A stretch of DNA of 64,000 nucleotides from Pseudomonadota bacterium. GTDB taxonomy: Bacteria > Desulfobacterota > Desulfobulbia > Desulfobulbales > JAGXFP01. Position numbers and translations under genes: made by a program. Positions within the stretch are counted from its first letter, which is position 1. Each line of letters opens with the position of its first letter. The notes under the pieces are model-generated. The model ran no database searches and was not told the DNA's origin. It was given only the letters and a program-made list of their open reading frames with translations. The DNA lies in contig JAHJAA010000080.1 in the NCBI GenBank assembly GCA_018814305.1, positions 47,892 through 111,891 on the forward strand, in the 5' to 3' direction. Positions 25,743-37,770 of this stretch are shown piece after piece.

Positions 25743-27503
25743 ATGGACAAAATTCCATTGGTTGCCCAATCTCCAGAGAGGTTTGCCCGGATGGACCAAC
25801 ATAAATCCGACGCGTTACGCAAACGGGCGGAAGCGATTCTCTCATCACGGTCAGCGTCATTGATCGGACAATCCAATGATCAGCTCCGCGAGATTTTACA
25901 CGATCTGCAAACCCATCAAATCGAGCTGGAACTCCAAAACGAAGAACTCCGCCTGACCCAGGAACAATTGACCAGGAGCCGCGATCAGTATATTGAGCTC
26001 TATGACTTCGCTCCCGTCGGTTATCTCATGGTGAATCATACGCTCATGATCGAAGCGGCAAATCTGACTCTGGCCGACCTTCTAGGCGTTGAGAGGAGTT
26101 CTCTCCTGGGCCAGCCCTTCAGCCGATTCATCTGTAACGAAGACCAGGACATTTTCTATAAACACTTCCGGAAACTGACCAATTCGGAAAATCGCCTGGG
26201 CTGCGAACTTCGCCTTTCCCATCGGAACGGTGAACCGTTTTGGGCCAAGCTGGAATGTGCTCCCGATTTTACAAATGACCAGAATGGACCCCGGATTAGA
26301 ATTGCGGTGACCGACATTTCCGATTCAAAGCAATTGGCCATCGAAATCCTGAAGGCCCATAAAAACGAAGCCACCGGATTACTTGCCGGCGGCATTGCCC
26401 ACGATTTCAATAACCTTTTGACAATTATCATGGGCAACATTGAACTCGCTCGTGAGGATATCCTGCTGGGTCTTCCGGCGACCAACTCCCTCCAAAATGC
26501 CTGGAATGCCAGCTTAAATGCCGCAGAGTTAACCAAAAAATTTCTGACCTTTTCAACCGGGGGAATGTTTTGTAAAAAACAACGGGTTGAGCTAAAAGAG
26601 CTGTTGGATACTTCGGCAAATCTTAGTCTCGCTGGAACCAATGTGACGGTCGAATGGTCCCTGCCGGATGATTTATGGGCGACCGACCTTGATGCCGAAC
26701 AGATGTCCCAGGCCCTGGTAAATGTGGTAACCAATGCCAGGGAAGCCATGCCAAACGGGGGGATTATTCAAATCAGCGCTGAAAATGTTACCCTGAGCCC
26801 TGAGCAGTATCATCTGTTCTCCGACAATCCGGAGACTCAATTTATCAAACTCTCGATTTCAGACCAGGGAGTGGGAATTTCCGAAAATAATCTCCCCAAG
26901 GTCTTTGATCCCTATTATTCGACCAAGACCAAGGGGGTCAGAAAAGGCATGGGCATGGGCTTAAGTATTGCCCAGGCCATTATCAAACAGCACGGTGGGT
27001 TTATTGATATCATCTCCCACCTGAATATCGGTTCAACCGTTTCAATCTATTTACCGGCCAGCGCTAAACCACAGGTTTCAGAGAATACGCCTCAACCGGA
27101 GACGGTTCAATTCAATAAAAAGATTCTGCTCATGGACGATGAGGAGATGCTTCGTTTAATGGCCCATAGAATGCTTAAACGATTGGGTTGTGAAGTTGCA
27201 GAAGCAGGTTCCGGCGAAGAGGCTGTTCAACTCTTTTCAGAGGCGCAACAGGCAGGTGCGCCGTTTGGCGCGGTCATTCTTGATTTGACCATCAAGGGGG
27301 GCATGGGGGGAGAAGAAGTCCTCAAACATTTAAGGACCATTGATCCTCATATTCGAGCTATTGTTACCAGTGGCTACACAACAGCTCCGGCAATTCTGCA
27401 CTATCAGGAGTATGGTTTTTATGATGCTCTCCAAAAACCTTTTGTGTTGAGTGATATTGAACAGATCATTGGCCGTTTGTCAGGTGCTCGAAAAGAGCAA
27501 TAA
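25743..27503 (+). CDS. Cytosolic PAS-histidine kinase-REC hybrid
   Basis: 586 residues with no membrane segment. N-terminal helix with LQTHQIELELQNEEL, a lead-in common before PAS domains; PAS about 85-195; HisKA His220 (GGIAHDFNNLLTI); HATPase_c with DQGVGIS and GMGMGLSIA; C-terminal receiver from about 460 (ILLMDDEE, VILDLTIKGGMGG). The receiver has a slightly unusual sequence after the phosphoacceptor (LDLTIKGGMG) seen in this sub-group. Its ligand is unknown. It precedes the CheB-CheR fusion by 47 nt on the same strand, so the two may act together. Confidence 0.9.
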   Translation: MDKIPLVAQSPERFARMDQHKSDALRKRAEAILSSRSASLIGQSNDQLREILHDLQTHQIELELQNEELRLTQEQLTRSRDQYIELYDFAPVGYLMVNHTLMIEAANLTLADLLGVERSSLLGQPFSRFICNEDQDIFYKHFRKLTNSENRLGCELRLSHRNGEPFWAKLECAPDFTNDQNGPRIRIAVTDISDSKQLAIEILKAHKNEATGLLAGGIAHDFNNLLTIIMGNIELAREDILLGLPATNSLQNAWNASLNAAELTKKFLTFSTGGMFCKKQRVELKELLDTSANLSLAGTNVTVEWSLPDDLWATDLDAEQMSQALVNVVTNAREAMPNGGIIQISAENVTLSPEQYHLFSDNPETQFIKLSISDQGVGISENNLPKVFDPYYSTKTKGVRKGMGMGLSIAQAIIKQHGGFIDIISHLNIGSTVSIYLPASAKPQVSENTPQPETVQFNKKILLMDDEEMLRLMAHRMLKRLGCEVAEAGSGEEAVQLFSEAQQAGAPFGAVILDLTIKGGMGGEEVLKHLRTIDPHIRAIVTSGYTTAPAILHYQEYGFYDALQKPFVLSDIEQIIGRLSGARKEQ

Positions 27504-27550
27504 GTCCGTTCGATCAGGCCCTCGTCACCTCTCATTCTCGGAGTTGTATA

Positions 27551-30250
27551 ATGCCCACAAAGAAAAAAAATAAAACCAACCCCGTCCCTTCCGAAGCGAA
27601 ACCCGAGGCCGTAAAAATCGCCCCGAAGAAAAAGGCCTCAGGAGCAAAAAAAATATTGGGAAAACAAAAGGATATTCCACCAACCCTCCCTCCTCTACCA
27701 ATTGTAGGGATCGGCGCCTCAGCCGGGGGGTTGGAGGCCTTTGGGGCTTTTTTCTCCACCATGCCGGCCGACCCCGGCCTGGCCTTTATTCTGGTCCCTC
27801 ATCTTGACCCCACGCATGTCAGCATCATGCCTGAACTGATCCAGCGTCAAACCCGGATGGATGTCCTGCAGATCAAGGACGGGATGCGCGTTATGGCAAA
27901 TACGGTCTATATCGTCCCGCCCAATCATGATCTCTCCATCTTAAACGGCACCCTCCAGCTTATGGCCCCGGGGCTTCCCCGTGGAGTCAATCTGCCCATT
28001 AACACATTTTTACAAGCATTGGCCCGTGATCAGGGAATCAATGCGGTTGGGATCATCCTCTCCGGCACCGGGAGCGACGGCACCCTCGGAATCCGGGCGA
28101 TCAAAAGTGAAAATGGTATGGTCATGGTCCAGGATGAAAAATCCGCCGGATATGACGGTATGCCCCGAAGCGCCATTGCCACAGGCCTTGCCGACTATGT
28201 CCTGCCGCCCGCCGCCATGCCGAAACAATTGATCAAATACCTGAGCCATGTGGTCCGCCCAGGCCCGGCTGTAGTAAAACATGATGACGGAAAATTATCC
28301 GATTCCCTGCAGAAGATTTGTATCATCCTGCGCAGCCGCACCGGGCACGATTTTTCCCTCTATAAGGAAAATACCATCCTGCGCCGCCTGGAGAGAAGGA
28401 TGCACATCCACCAGATTGACGAGGTAAAGGACTACGTCAACTATCTCCAGAGAAGCGAAGTTGAAGCGGACATCCTGTTTAAGGAACTGTTGATCGGGGT
28501 CACCAGTTTTTTCAGGGACGCCAAGGCCTTTGCATCTCTCCGGGAACAGATCCTGCCCGAACTGGTCAGGGATAAGCCGGACGGCTATACCCTGCGGATC
28601 TGGGTGGCAGGCTGCAGCAGTGGCGAGGAGGCCTATTCCATTGCCATCACCCTCCAGGAAGTCTTTGAAGATCTCAATCGCCGGATCAACGTTCAGATAT
28701 TTGCCACCGACATTGACCAGGATGCCATCAATACCGCCCGGGCCGGGCTCTATCCGGCAAGCATCGCCGATGATGTGGGTAAGGCTCGGTTAAAACGTTG
28801 GTTTCTCCGGGATGAGCAGCACTATCGGATCAAAAAATCAATCCGCGAAATGGTGGTCTTTGCCGTCCAAAGTATTATCAAGGATCCGCCCTTTACCAGG
28901 CTTGATCTGATCTGCTGCCGGAACCTCCTGATCTATCTTGGTCCTGAGTTGCAGCGGAAACTCATTCCCATATTTCGTTATAGCTTACGACCCTTAGGGA
29001 TACTCTTTCTCGGTTCATCAGAAGCCATCGGGCCAAGCTACGATCTTTTTACCCTGGTGGACAAGAAATGGAAAATTTACCGCTGCAAACCGACGGCATC
29101 GGCCACCCGCCAGATGGCGACCTTTCCCATTGATTCTCCGACCGGGGGTACCATCAAACCTGAACTGCCGGAATCCATTCGAAAGGCGGAAGAGCTGAGC
29201 GCTTTCCAACTGGTTGAAACCATCCTGCAGCAGATCGAGGCCCCACCCTGCGTCATCATCGACGAAGCCAACAATATCATCTATCTCCACGGTCGGACCG
29301 GCCGGTATCTGGAACCGGCCGCCGGTAAAGTTACCGTCAATATTATGAAAATGGCCCGTCCAGGTCTCAAAATGGAGCTTACTGCAGCAATCCGCGAAGC
29401 CACCTCGGAAAACATGGAATGTGTCCGCAAAGGGATCTCCATTGAACATGACGACACGCTGATCACCATCGATCTGGTGGTGAAACCACTTCTGGAGCAT
29501 TCTGCCCTGCGTGGTCTGCTCATGGTGGTTTTCCAGGAAATTAAAGCCGGTGCCAAAAAAACCGGCGCTCCCCGTAAGGTCGGCAAACCGGGCAATAACT
29601 CAACCGCCCAGTTGCTCGAACAGGAACTGCGCTACACCAGGGAAAATCTGCAGACCACCATCGAGGAACTGGAAACCGCCAACGAGGAACTGAAATCGAC
29701 CAACGAAGAGCTGCAATCCACCAACGAAGAGCTGCAAAGCACCAACGAAGAGTTGGAGACCTCCAAGGAAGAGCTGCAGTCCTTGAACGAGGAGGCCGCC
29801 ACGGTCAATGCTGAACTGCAGAGCCGGATCGACGAACTGTCCATTACCAATGACGACATGAAAAACCTGCTGGACAGCACCCAGATTGCCACCATCTTCC
29901 TCGATCTGACCCTGTGCATCAGAAGATTTACCCCAAAGGTCGGTGAGATCATCCCCCTTGCCGGGATCGATTTCGGTCGCCCCATCAAACATTTTGCCAC
30001 CGCCCTACTGAACATCGATCTGGAAAAAGATGCCAATGATGTTCTCGAAAACCTCGGCATGAAGGAAAAAGAGGTACAGAGTAAGGAAGGCACCTTCTAC
30101 CGGATGCGGATCCGCCCCTACCGTACGGTGAACAACGTAATCGACGGGGTAGTGATCACCTTCGAAGATATCACCGCGCTTAAAGAAATCCAGGCCGAAT
30201 TAGGCCGGTTGAATGTGGAACTGGAAAATCGGAAGGAGCAAAAAACATAA
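27551..30250 (+). CDS. CheB-CheR fusion with coiled coil and PAS domain
   Basis: 899 residues. Lys/Pro-rich N-terminus of about 45 residues; CheB catalytic domain 48-235 (Ser57 in GASAGG, His84 in VPHLD, Asp176 in GTGSDGT); CheR domain about 250-515 (VAGCSSGEEAYS near 352, CRNLLIYL); a PAS-like segment about 545-660; a coiled coil about 670-770 with near-perfect TNEELQS repeats; and a C-terminal PAS about 780-890. No kinase domain is present. Such fusions are known in many proteobacteria and may methylate unconventional targets. Start supported by GGAG 8 nt upstream. Confidence 0.92.
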   Translation: MPTKKKNKTNPVPSEAKPEAVKIAPKKKASGAKKILGKQKDIPPTLPPLPIVGIGASAGGLEAFGAFFSTMPADPGLAFILVPHLDPTHVSIMPELIQRQTRMDVLQIKDGMRVMANTVYIVPPNHDLSILNGTLQLMAPGLPRGVNLPINTFLQALARDQGINAVGIILSGTGSDGTLGIRAIKSENGMVMVQDEKSAGYDGMPRSAIATGLADYVLPPAAMPKQLIKYLSHVVRPGPAVVKHDDGKLSDSLQKICIILRSRTGHDFSLYKENTILRRLERRMHIHQIDEVKDYVNYLQRSEVEADILFKELLIGVTSFFRDAKAFASLREQILPELVRDKPDGYTLRIWVAGCSSGEEAYSIAITLQEVFEDLNRRINVQIFATDIDQDAINTARAGLYPASIADDVGKARLKRWFLRDEQHYRIKKSIREMVVFAVQSIIKDPPFTRLDLICCRNLLIYLGPELQRKLIPIFRYSLRPLGILFLGSSEAIGPSYDLFTLVDKKWKIYRCKPTASATRQMATFPIDSPTGGTIKPELPESIRKAEELSAFQLVETILQQIEAPPCVIIDEANNIIYLHGRTGRYLEPAAGKVTVNIMKMARPGLKMELTAAIREATSENMECVRKGISIEHDDTLITIDLVVKPLLEHSALRGLLMVVFQEIKAGAKKTGAPRKVGKPGNNSTAQLLEQELRYTRENLQTTIEELETANEELKSTNEELQSTNEELQSTNEELETSKEELQSLNEEAATVNAELQSRIDELSITNDDMKNLLDSTQIATIFLDLTLCIRRFTPKVGEIIPLAGIDFGRPIKHFATALLNIDLEKDANDVLENLGMKEKEVQSKEGTFYRMRIRPYRTVNNVIDGVVITFEDITALKEIQAELGRLNVELENRKEQKT

Positions 30251-30276
30251 CTATCCAGCTGTACTCCATATGAGAT

Positions 30277-30303
30277 TTGCATTCACCGCCCGTATGTGAT
30301 AAT
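30277..30303 (+). promoter_or_regulatory. Candidate extended -10 promoter for icd
   Basis: TTGCAT (30277-30282), 15-nt spacer, TGTGATAAT at 30295-30303, which gives an extended -10 TGn followed by GATAAT (5/6). It lies about 57 nt upstream of the icd ATG, which has its own AAGGAAT site. Pattern match only. Confidence 0.35.
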
Positions 30304-30326
30304 AAAACTCCTTTCTTTTAATCTGA

Positions 30327-32585
<2,259 letters not shown>

Positions 32586-32607
32586 CCGTCTTTCGTAATT
32601 CACCAAT

Positions 32608-32645
32608 AAAAAACCCCGCAACTTGATTTGTTGCGGGGTTTTTTT
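32608..32645 (+). terminator. Rho-independent terminator after icd
   Basis: Stem ACCCCGCAA / TTGCGGGGT with a 9-nt loop, A-run before and T-run after, located 23-60 nt past the icd stop. Confidence 0.92.
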
Positions 32646-32837
32646 ATTTTCCTGACTCCTCCTTCTGTTCGTTTTGGATGAGACTCTCGATTAAAACCTA
32701 TCATTTTTCAAAAAAATCTTGCATCAAACCATGAATTAATCCGAGAATATCAAGTGGGAAGACAACATCTTAGAGTCGAAGATGAGCACCTTCCTCTCTG
32801 ATTTTTTTTTGCCTACCATCCAACCTGAGTGCGAGCG

Positions 32838-34433
32838 ATGCAATCCAAGACCCCCGAGAATAATACGTCTTCTTTCTGGCGCATTACCAGTATCGGACTA
32901 CTGGTCACCTCCATTGTCGCTGCACTCCTGTTTATGCTGACCCGCCAATACGTTATTCATCAGGCAGAAAAAAATATCCAGAATCTGATGCTTTCCCACC
33001 GGGGTATCCATCAATATATCCAGCGAACCATGCATCCGACCTTTTATGGCCTCCGAGATCGGGGTGAAGTCCCCGACACCTTCTATGCCCCGGAGATTTT
33101 TTCATCCTCGTTTATCGTCCGCACCCAGCACAGATATTACAACGAAGAACGCAAGGCGGCCGGCCTGCCTGAACTGTATTATAAAATGGCGGCAACCAAC
33201 CCGCGAAATCCGGTGAACATGGCCGATCCGCTGGAAGCAAAACTCATCAAATACTTCAATGACCACCGAGACAAAAAAAATTACCGGGAAATCGTGAAAA
33301 TAGACGGGACCAAGTATCTCTACTATGCCATGCCATTCCTCTTAACCGCCGAGCGATGCCTCACCTGTCATGGCAAAAGGGAAGATGCCCCATTAGGGCT
33401 GCAGGCCCTCTATCCAGGAGAAGGCGGGTTCAACGAGAAAGCCGGAGTTTATCGGGCGATTGAATCAATCAGGGCCCCCCTGGAAGAGGAATACACCGCC
33501 GTCTACATTATCGTAGCGGCCTTGCTTTCCGGTTTTCTGGTAATTCAATTCCTGGTATTTTTTAACAATCGACTGCACCGAAAAGTTGCCATCCGCACCA
33601 AAGAGCTTGAAATGGAAAACGGTGAGCGAATCAAAGCGGAAGAAGCCCTGCGTCAATTAAACATCGAACTTGAGGACCGCGTTAACGAACGAACCATCGC
33701 CCTGGCTGCAGCCAATAAAGAACTGGACTCATTTGCCTATTCAGTCTCCCATGATCTCCGGGCCCCCCTTCGCGGCATTGACGGGTTCAGCCTTGCCCTT
33801 ATGGAAGACTATAGCGACCAGCTTGATAATACGGCCAAGGATTATCTCCTCCGAATTAAAAGCGGCTGTACCAAGATGGGTTTGTTAATCGACGATCTGC
33901 TGAAAATGTCCCGGCTTTCTCGGGGAGAATTGAACAAAGAGCAACTTGATCTCACCTCCATGGCCCGGGAAATCTCTGCTAGCTATCAGGCTCAGCATGC
34001 CGATCATGAAATAGACTTCACCATCGCCCCCGACATGACGGCTACTGGAGACCCGACCTTGGTTCGGGCCGTCCTTCAGAATCTGATCGAGAATGCCTGT
34101 AAATTTACCAGCAAAAAGAGTGAGGCCAAAATCCATATAGGGATAGATACGACCAAATCTCCTAGGCAATATTTTATCAAAGATAATGGGGCTGGTTTTA
34201 ACATGGAATATGCCGACAAGTTGTTTACCGCCTTCCAGCGGTTGCATAAAGCGACAGATTTTCCTGGGACCGGAATCGGTCTGGCCACCGTCCAGCGCAT
34301 CATCCATCGTCATGGTGGAAAAATCTGGGCGGAGAGTAAAGAAAATGCAGGGGCCACGTTCTTCTTTACCCTGACAATGGAGCCTCAGGCAAAAAGGACA
34401 TCTGCTCCGAATGGAGAAAAAAATGAAAGGTAA
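32838..34433 (+). CDS. Haem-binding (DUF3365) membrane histidine kinase
   Basis: 531 residues from ATG 32838 (GTG 32829 in frame). Helix 18-35; periplasmic DUF3365/Tll0287-like domain about 36-210 with a CxxCH motif CLTCH at 174-178; second helix about 216-240; coiled coil; phytochrome-type HisKA with His304 (FAYSVSHDLRAPLRG); HATPase_c (KDNGAGF, GTGIGLATV). DUF3365 proteins bind c-type haem and are proposed redox or gas sensors. The gene overlaps a single-domain response regulator of the class that partners phytochrome-like kinases, so the pair is very probably cognate. Confidence 0.9.
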   Translation: MQSKTPENNTSSFWRITSIGLLVTSIVAALLFMLTRQYVIHQAEKNIQNLMLSHRGIHQYIQRTMHPTFYGLRDRGEVPDTFYAPEIFSSSFIVRTQHRYYNEERKAAGLPELYYKMAATNPRNPVNMADPLEAKLIKYFNDHRDKKNYREIVKIDGTKYLYYAMPFLLTAERCLTCHGKREDAPLGLQALYPGEGGFNEKAGVYRAIESIRAPLEEEYTAVYIIVAALLSGFLVIQFLVFFNNRLHRKVAIRTKELEMENGERIKAEEALRQLNIELEDRVNERTIALAAANKELDSFAYSVSHDLRAPLRGIDGFSLALMEDYSDQLDNTAKDYLLRIKSGCTKMGLLIDDLLKMSRLSRGELNKEQLDLTSMAREISASYQAQHADHEIDFTIAPDMTATGDPTLVRAVLQNLIENACKFTSKKSEAKIHIGIDTTKSPRQYFIKDNGAGFNMEYADKLFTAFQRLHKATDFPGTGIGLATVQRIIHRHGGKIWAESKENAGATFFFTLTMEPQAKRTSAPNGEKNER

Positions 34434-34851
34434 GGTAATCCTGCTCGTTGAAGATAATCCGGACGACGAAATGTTGACCCTCCGGGCTTTACGGCAAAAC
34501 AATATTATGAATGAGGTCGTGATCGCCCGGGACGGCGCCGAGGCCATTGATTATCTCTTTGGCCAAGGTAATTATGCCGACGCACCAATCATCCTCCCCC
34601 AAGTCATTCTGCTCGACTTGAACCTCCCCAAATTTAATGGTTTTGAGGTCCTGGAAATAATTCGCGCTGACCCCCGGACCCAGACCTTACCAGTGGTTAT
34701 TCTGACCACCTCCAATGAAGATAAGGACCGCATGGAAAGTTATTCGCTCGGAGCCAACAGCTATATCCAGAAACCGGTTGACTTTAAGCAGTTCAGTGAA
34801 GCCATCAGACAGCTTGGGATCTATTGGCTGGTTTTGAATCAATACCCTTAA
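34423..34851 (+). CDS. Single-domain response regulator (Rcp1-like)
   Basis: 142 residues from ATG 34423 (GGAG 6 nt upstream); a start at 34411 is possible. VEDNPDDEMLTLRAL at the N-terminus and Asp65 in LLDLNLPK identify the Rcp1-like receiver class; QKPVDF carries the conserved Lys. No output domain. It overlaps the haem kinase by 11 nt and is followed 12 nt later by a REC-kinase-REC gene, suggesting a three-gene phosphorelay. Confidence 0.9.
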   Translation: MKGKVILLVEDNPDDEMLTLRALRQNNIMNEVVIARDGAEAIDYLFGQGNYADAPIILPQVILLDLNLPKFNGFEVLEIIRADPRTQTLPVVILTTSNEDKDRMESYSLGANSYIQKPVDFKQFSEAIRQLGIYWLVLNQYP

Positions 34852-34863
34852 GTTGAAACAGGC

Positions 34864-36441
34864 ATGAATAAAGAGATCACGGTTCTTAACATTGAAGATT
34901 TGGAAGATGATACCCTGCTGATCAAACGGGCATTGGTCAAGGGAGGATTCACCCCTGAAATGACCAGGGTCGAAACCCCAGAAGCATTAAGGGAAGCCCT
35001 GCAGCAGAAGGATTGGGATATTATACTCTCCGACTACTCGCTCCCCGGATTCAACGGATTAAATGCCTTAACCATTGCCAGGGAGTCAACTCCGGAGATC
35101 CCCTTTATCCTGGTATCAGGCGCGGTGGGCGAAGAGGTCGCCGTAGAAATCATGCGACAGGGGGCGCGGGACTATGTGATGAAGGACAAACTCTCCCGCC
35201 TCCCGCCGGTGATCGAGCGTGAACTGGCCGAAGCGGCCCGTCACAAAGAGCAGTTCAAAGATAAGGAGGAAAAAAGTAAACTGGAAGAGCAACTTCGTCA
35301 GGCCTATAAGATGGAAGCCATCGGAACTCTGGCCGGAGGTATCGCCCATGACTTCAACAATCTACTTACGGTTATTATCGGGTATACCGACATGGCCAAA
35401 TACGGCTTGCCCGAATCAAGTGAAACCAGCCAGTGTCTTGATCAGGTGCTCAAAGCGGGTCAAAGCGCCAAAAACCTGGTCAAACAGATTCTGACCTTCA
35501 GTCGCAAAAGCCCGGAAACCTTAAGTCCGTTGCTCCCACTCCCAATCATCAAAGAGGCCTTGAAATTCATGCGGGCTTCATTGCCCACAACCATCGAGAT
35601 CCGGGAAGATATCAGCCCGGACACCAGCTCGATCATCGCAAACCCGACAAATATTCACCAGATTCTGGTGAATTTATGCACCAACGCCTTTCATGCCATG
35701 GACAAGGAAAAAGGCACCCTGACCGTAAAATTTTACCAGGAGGAATTAACCCGGGAAGACCTGATTGATGAACCGGATATTGCTCCCGGCCCCTTTGTTC
35801 ATCTTGCCGTGAGTGACACCGGATCAGGCATTGATAAGAAAACCATGGCCAGAATTTTCGAGCCCTATTTTACCACCAAGGAAATAGGCAAGGGAAGCGG
35901 CATGGGGTTATCGTTGGTTCATGGAATTGTTTACGGGGGCGAGGGATTTATTAAAGTCGAGAGCGAACCCGGCCATGGCAGTACCTTTCATGTCTATTTC
36001 CCTGTCGTAGAAGATTCTGCTGCTCAGATTGAGGAAGTATTCCAGGGACCACTGCCAGGAGGCACGGAAAGGATTTTGATTGTTGATGATGAGCAGGTCA
36101 TCGCCAGCGTCTTTCAAAAAACGCTCTCAAAACTTGGTTACCTGGTGACCACCGAGTGTAGCAGCGAAAGGGCCATTGAACTCTTTCGCACCTCACCGGA
36201 GAGTTTTGATCTTGTCATTACCGATCAAACCATGCCCCAGATCACCGGGGCTGAGTTGGCCGGCATTATCTTGAAAATCCGGCCGGACCTTCCGGTCATT
36301 ATCTGTACCGGTTACAGCTCCATCCTCACCGAAGAAATGGCCCAAGAGATAGGGGTCAGACAAATATTGATGAAACCGGTCAGTAGATCTACCCTGGCAC
36401 TAACCATTCGAAAGGCATTCAACAATCACCCCTCTCCATGA
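34864..36441 (+). CDS. REC-histidine kinase-REC hybrid
   Basis: 525 residues, cytosolic. Receiver 1 with Asp57 (IILSDYSLPGF) ending at VMKDKLSRL; HisKA His162 (GGIAHDFNNLLTV); HATPase_c (DTGSGID, FEPYFTTKEIG, GSGMGLSL); receiver 2 from about 398 (ILIVDDEQ, LVITDQTMPQI). Probably receives phosphate from the upstream haem kinase through receiver 1 or the small regulator; this is inferred from gene order. Confidence 0.9.
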   Translation: MNKEITVLNIEDLEDDTLLIKRALVKGGFTPEMTRVETPEALREALQQKDWDIILSDYSLPGFNGLNALTIARESTPEIPFILVSGAVGEEVAVEIMRQGARDYVMKDKLSRLPPVIERELAEAARHKEQFKDKEEKSKLEEQLRQAYKMEAIGTLAGGIAHDFNNLLTVIIGYTDMAKYGLPESSETSQCLDQVLKAGQSAKNLVKQILTFSRKSPETLSPLLPLPIIKEALKFMRASLPTTIEIREDISPDTSSIIANPTNIHQILVNLCTNAFHAMDKEKGTLTVKFYQEELTREDLIDEPDIAPGPFVHLAVSDTGSGIDKKTMARIFEPYFTTKEIGKGSGMGLSLVHGIVYGGEGFIKVESEPGHGSTFHVYFPVVEDSAAQIEEVFQGPLPGGTERILIVDDEQVIASVFQKTLSKLGYLVTTECSSERAIELFRTSPESFDLVITDQTMPQITGAELAGIILKIRPDLPVIICTGYSSILTEEMAQEIGVRQILMKPVSRSTLALTIRKAFNNHPSP

Positions 36442-36465
36442 TGAGTTTGATGAGTTCGGACTGGC

Positions 36466-37611
36466 TCAAAAGGCCTCTCTGACATTAATTACAACCCCTA
36501 TTCCACCATCAACCCAGGCGACATCACCCCGGATATTGAACCGCTGGGTTGGATTCAAGGCGTAACGGAGCCCTCCTCCCAGGCTGGTCTTAAAATTTGC
36601 AGTTTCAAAATCACGGTATGAGGGGGCGACCTGGGCGACTTCGGCAAAGACCGTTCCGGAAAAGCGGCGGTAAACCGGAAAGCGCAGTTCCGATTGAAAG
36701 GCCACCAGGGCGTTATCCCGATAGCGACCGTTTTCAATACCCCGCAGGACCAGGGATCCGTCAGGGGAGGACAGATAGCGAAAAGGGATGGACCCGGTGG
36801 CCTTTCTCAAGGTGGCCGCGAAGGCCAGCACAGAATCCTTGATCATCGCAAGGCGGTGATACGCACCCAGCCCAAAGGTTTGAATGGTAAAATCAAGATC
36901 ACTGCCGAACTCCTTGTCATAAGCGACGTAACGGTATCGCCCCACGATGCCGCGGGCAGGGGCATTGGTGTTGTCCCTGGTATCATACCCTCCCTCAAAG
37001 CCGAGCCCGACATAGGTTGCGTCGATGATTCCGGGAGGGCTATCGGTTTCGAGCAACCCGCCTCCGATCACTTCCATTCCGGTCTTTTCATAGAGCCCGA
37101 CCAGATCGATAACCAATCCCCAGGGAAGACGTCTCTCCACGGTCAGGCTCCCCCCCAGATTGGTGGCGGTATACTTTTCAGAGATGTCCGGAGAATCATT
37201 GCCGAGATGATAATAATTGGCCTCCCAGAGTTCCCCATAAAAATTGGCATTAAAACGATACCGACCATCTTCAGAAAAGAGATTCGGTGAAAGGGTCATG
37301 GCATACTGCCCCTGGGTAGTACCATAAGCCATGAGATCAATAGTTGAGGCCTGCTTTTCGGGATCCGTTACCGGAAAAAAATGGAACAGCATCCCCCCCA
37401 GAATCAAGCCGGTTTCCGGACTGCTGGCGATGACCGGCATGGCGGCCCACCGCTGCTGTTCTTTTACGGGCTTCTCCAGGACGGGGCTATCAACCGGGTC
37501 AACTCCGGAAGCCATGGCCAGGGAGGGAGTGGAGAGTGCAAAACACCAGATCATCATTCCAAGGAGTGCGCTAGAAATTCCGGCTAAGAGAGATGCTGTT
37601 TTGTTGGTCAT
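36466..37611 (-). CDS. Outer-membrane surface antigen, BamA/TamA-type barrel (D15 family)
   Basis: 381 residues. N-terminal signal peptide (ALLGMMIWCFALSTPSLAMA), then a beta-barrel domain of the Bac_surface_Ag type (GFEGGYDTRDN, GIVGRYRYVAYD, GGGLRYALNP) and a C-terminal phenylalanine typical of barrel proteins. No POTRA repeats, so it is shorter than BamA (about 800). It may be a stand-alone barrel of unknown role. Convergent with the preceding kinase gene (24-nt gap), so not in its operon. Confidence 0.8.
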   Translation of the reverse strand: MTNKTASLLAGISSALLGMMIWCFALSTPSLAMASGVDPVDSPVLEKPVKEQQRWAAMPVIASSPETGLILGGMLFHFFPVTDPEKQASTIDLMAYGTTQGQYAMTLSPNLFSEDGRYRFNANFYGELWEANYYHLGNDSPDISEKYTATNLGGSLTVERRLPWGLVIDLVGLYEKTGMEVIGGGLLETDSPPGIIDATYVGLGFEGGYDTRDNTNAPARGIVGRYRYVAYDKEFGSDLDFTIQTFGLGAYHRLAMIKDSVLAFAATLRKATGSIPFRYLSSPDGSLVLRGIENGRYRDNALVAFQSELRFPVYRRFSGTVFAEVAQVAPSYRDFETANFKTSLGGGLRYALNPTQRFNIRGDVAWVDGGIGVVINVREAF

Positions 37612-37770
37612 AATGAAATTCTCGAGTGCATTGTTCTTTAGAGTCTCTTGTGTAAATAAAAATCGGGAAGAAACTATTGTTCTATATAATCGACAAAAGT
37701 GGAGGTATATTTATCCTTAATCTGATGGATGGCCTGTTTTTCTTATTGATGGTTGAACACGCGAGGGTCT

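Noticed and set aside
33885..34547. 220-codon minus-strand frame
   Set aside because: Antisense to the haem kinase and response regulator, both of which have full motif sets.
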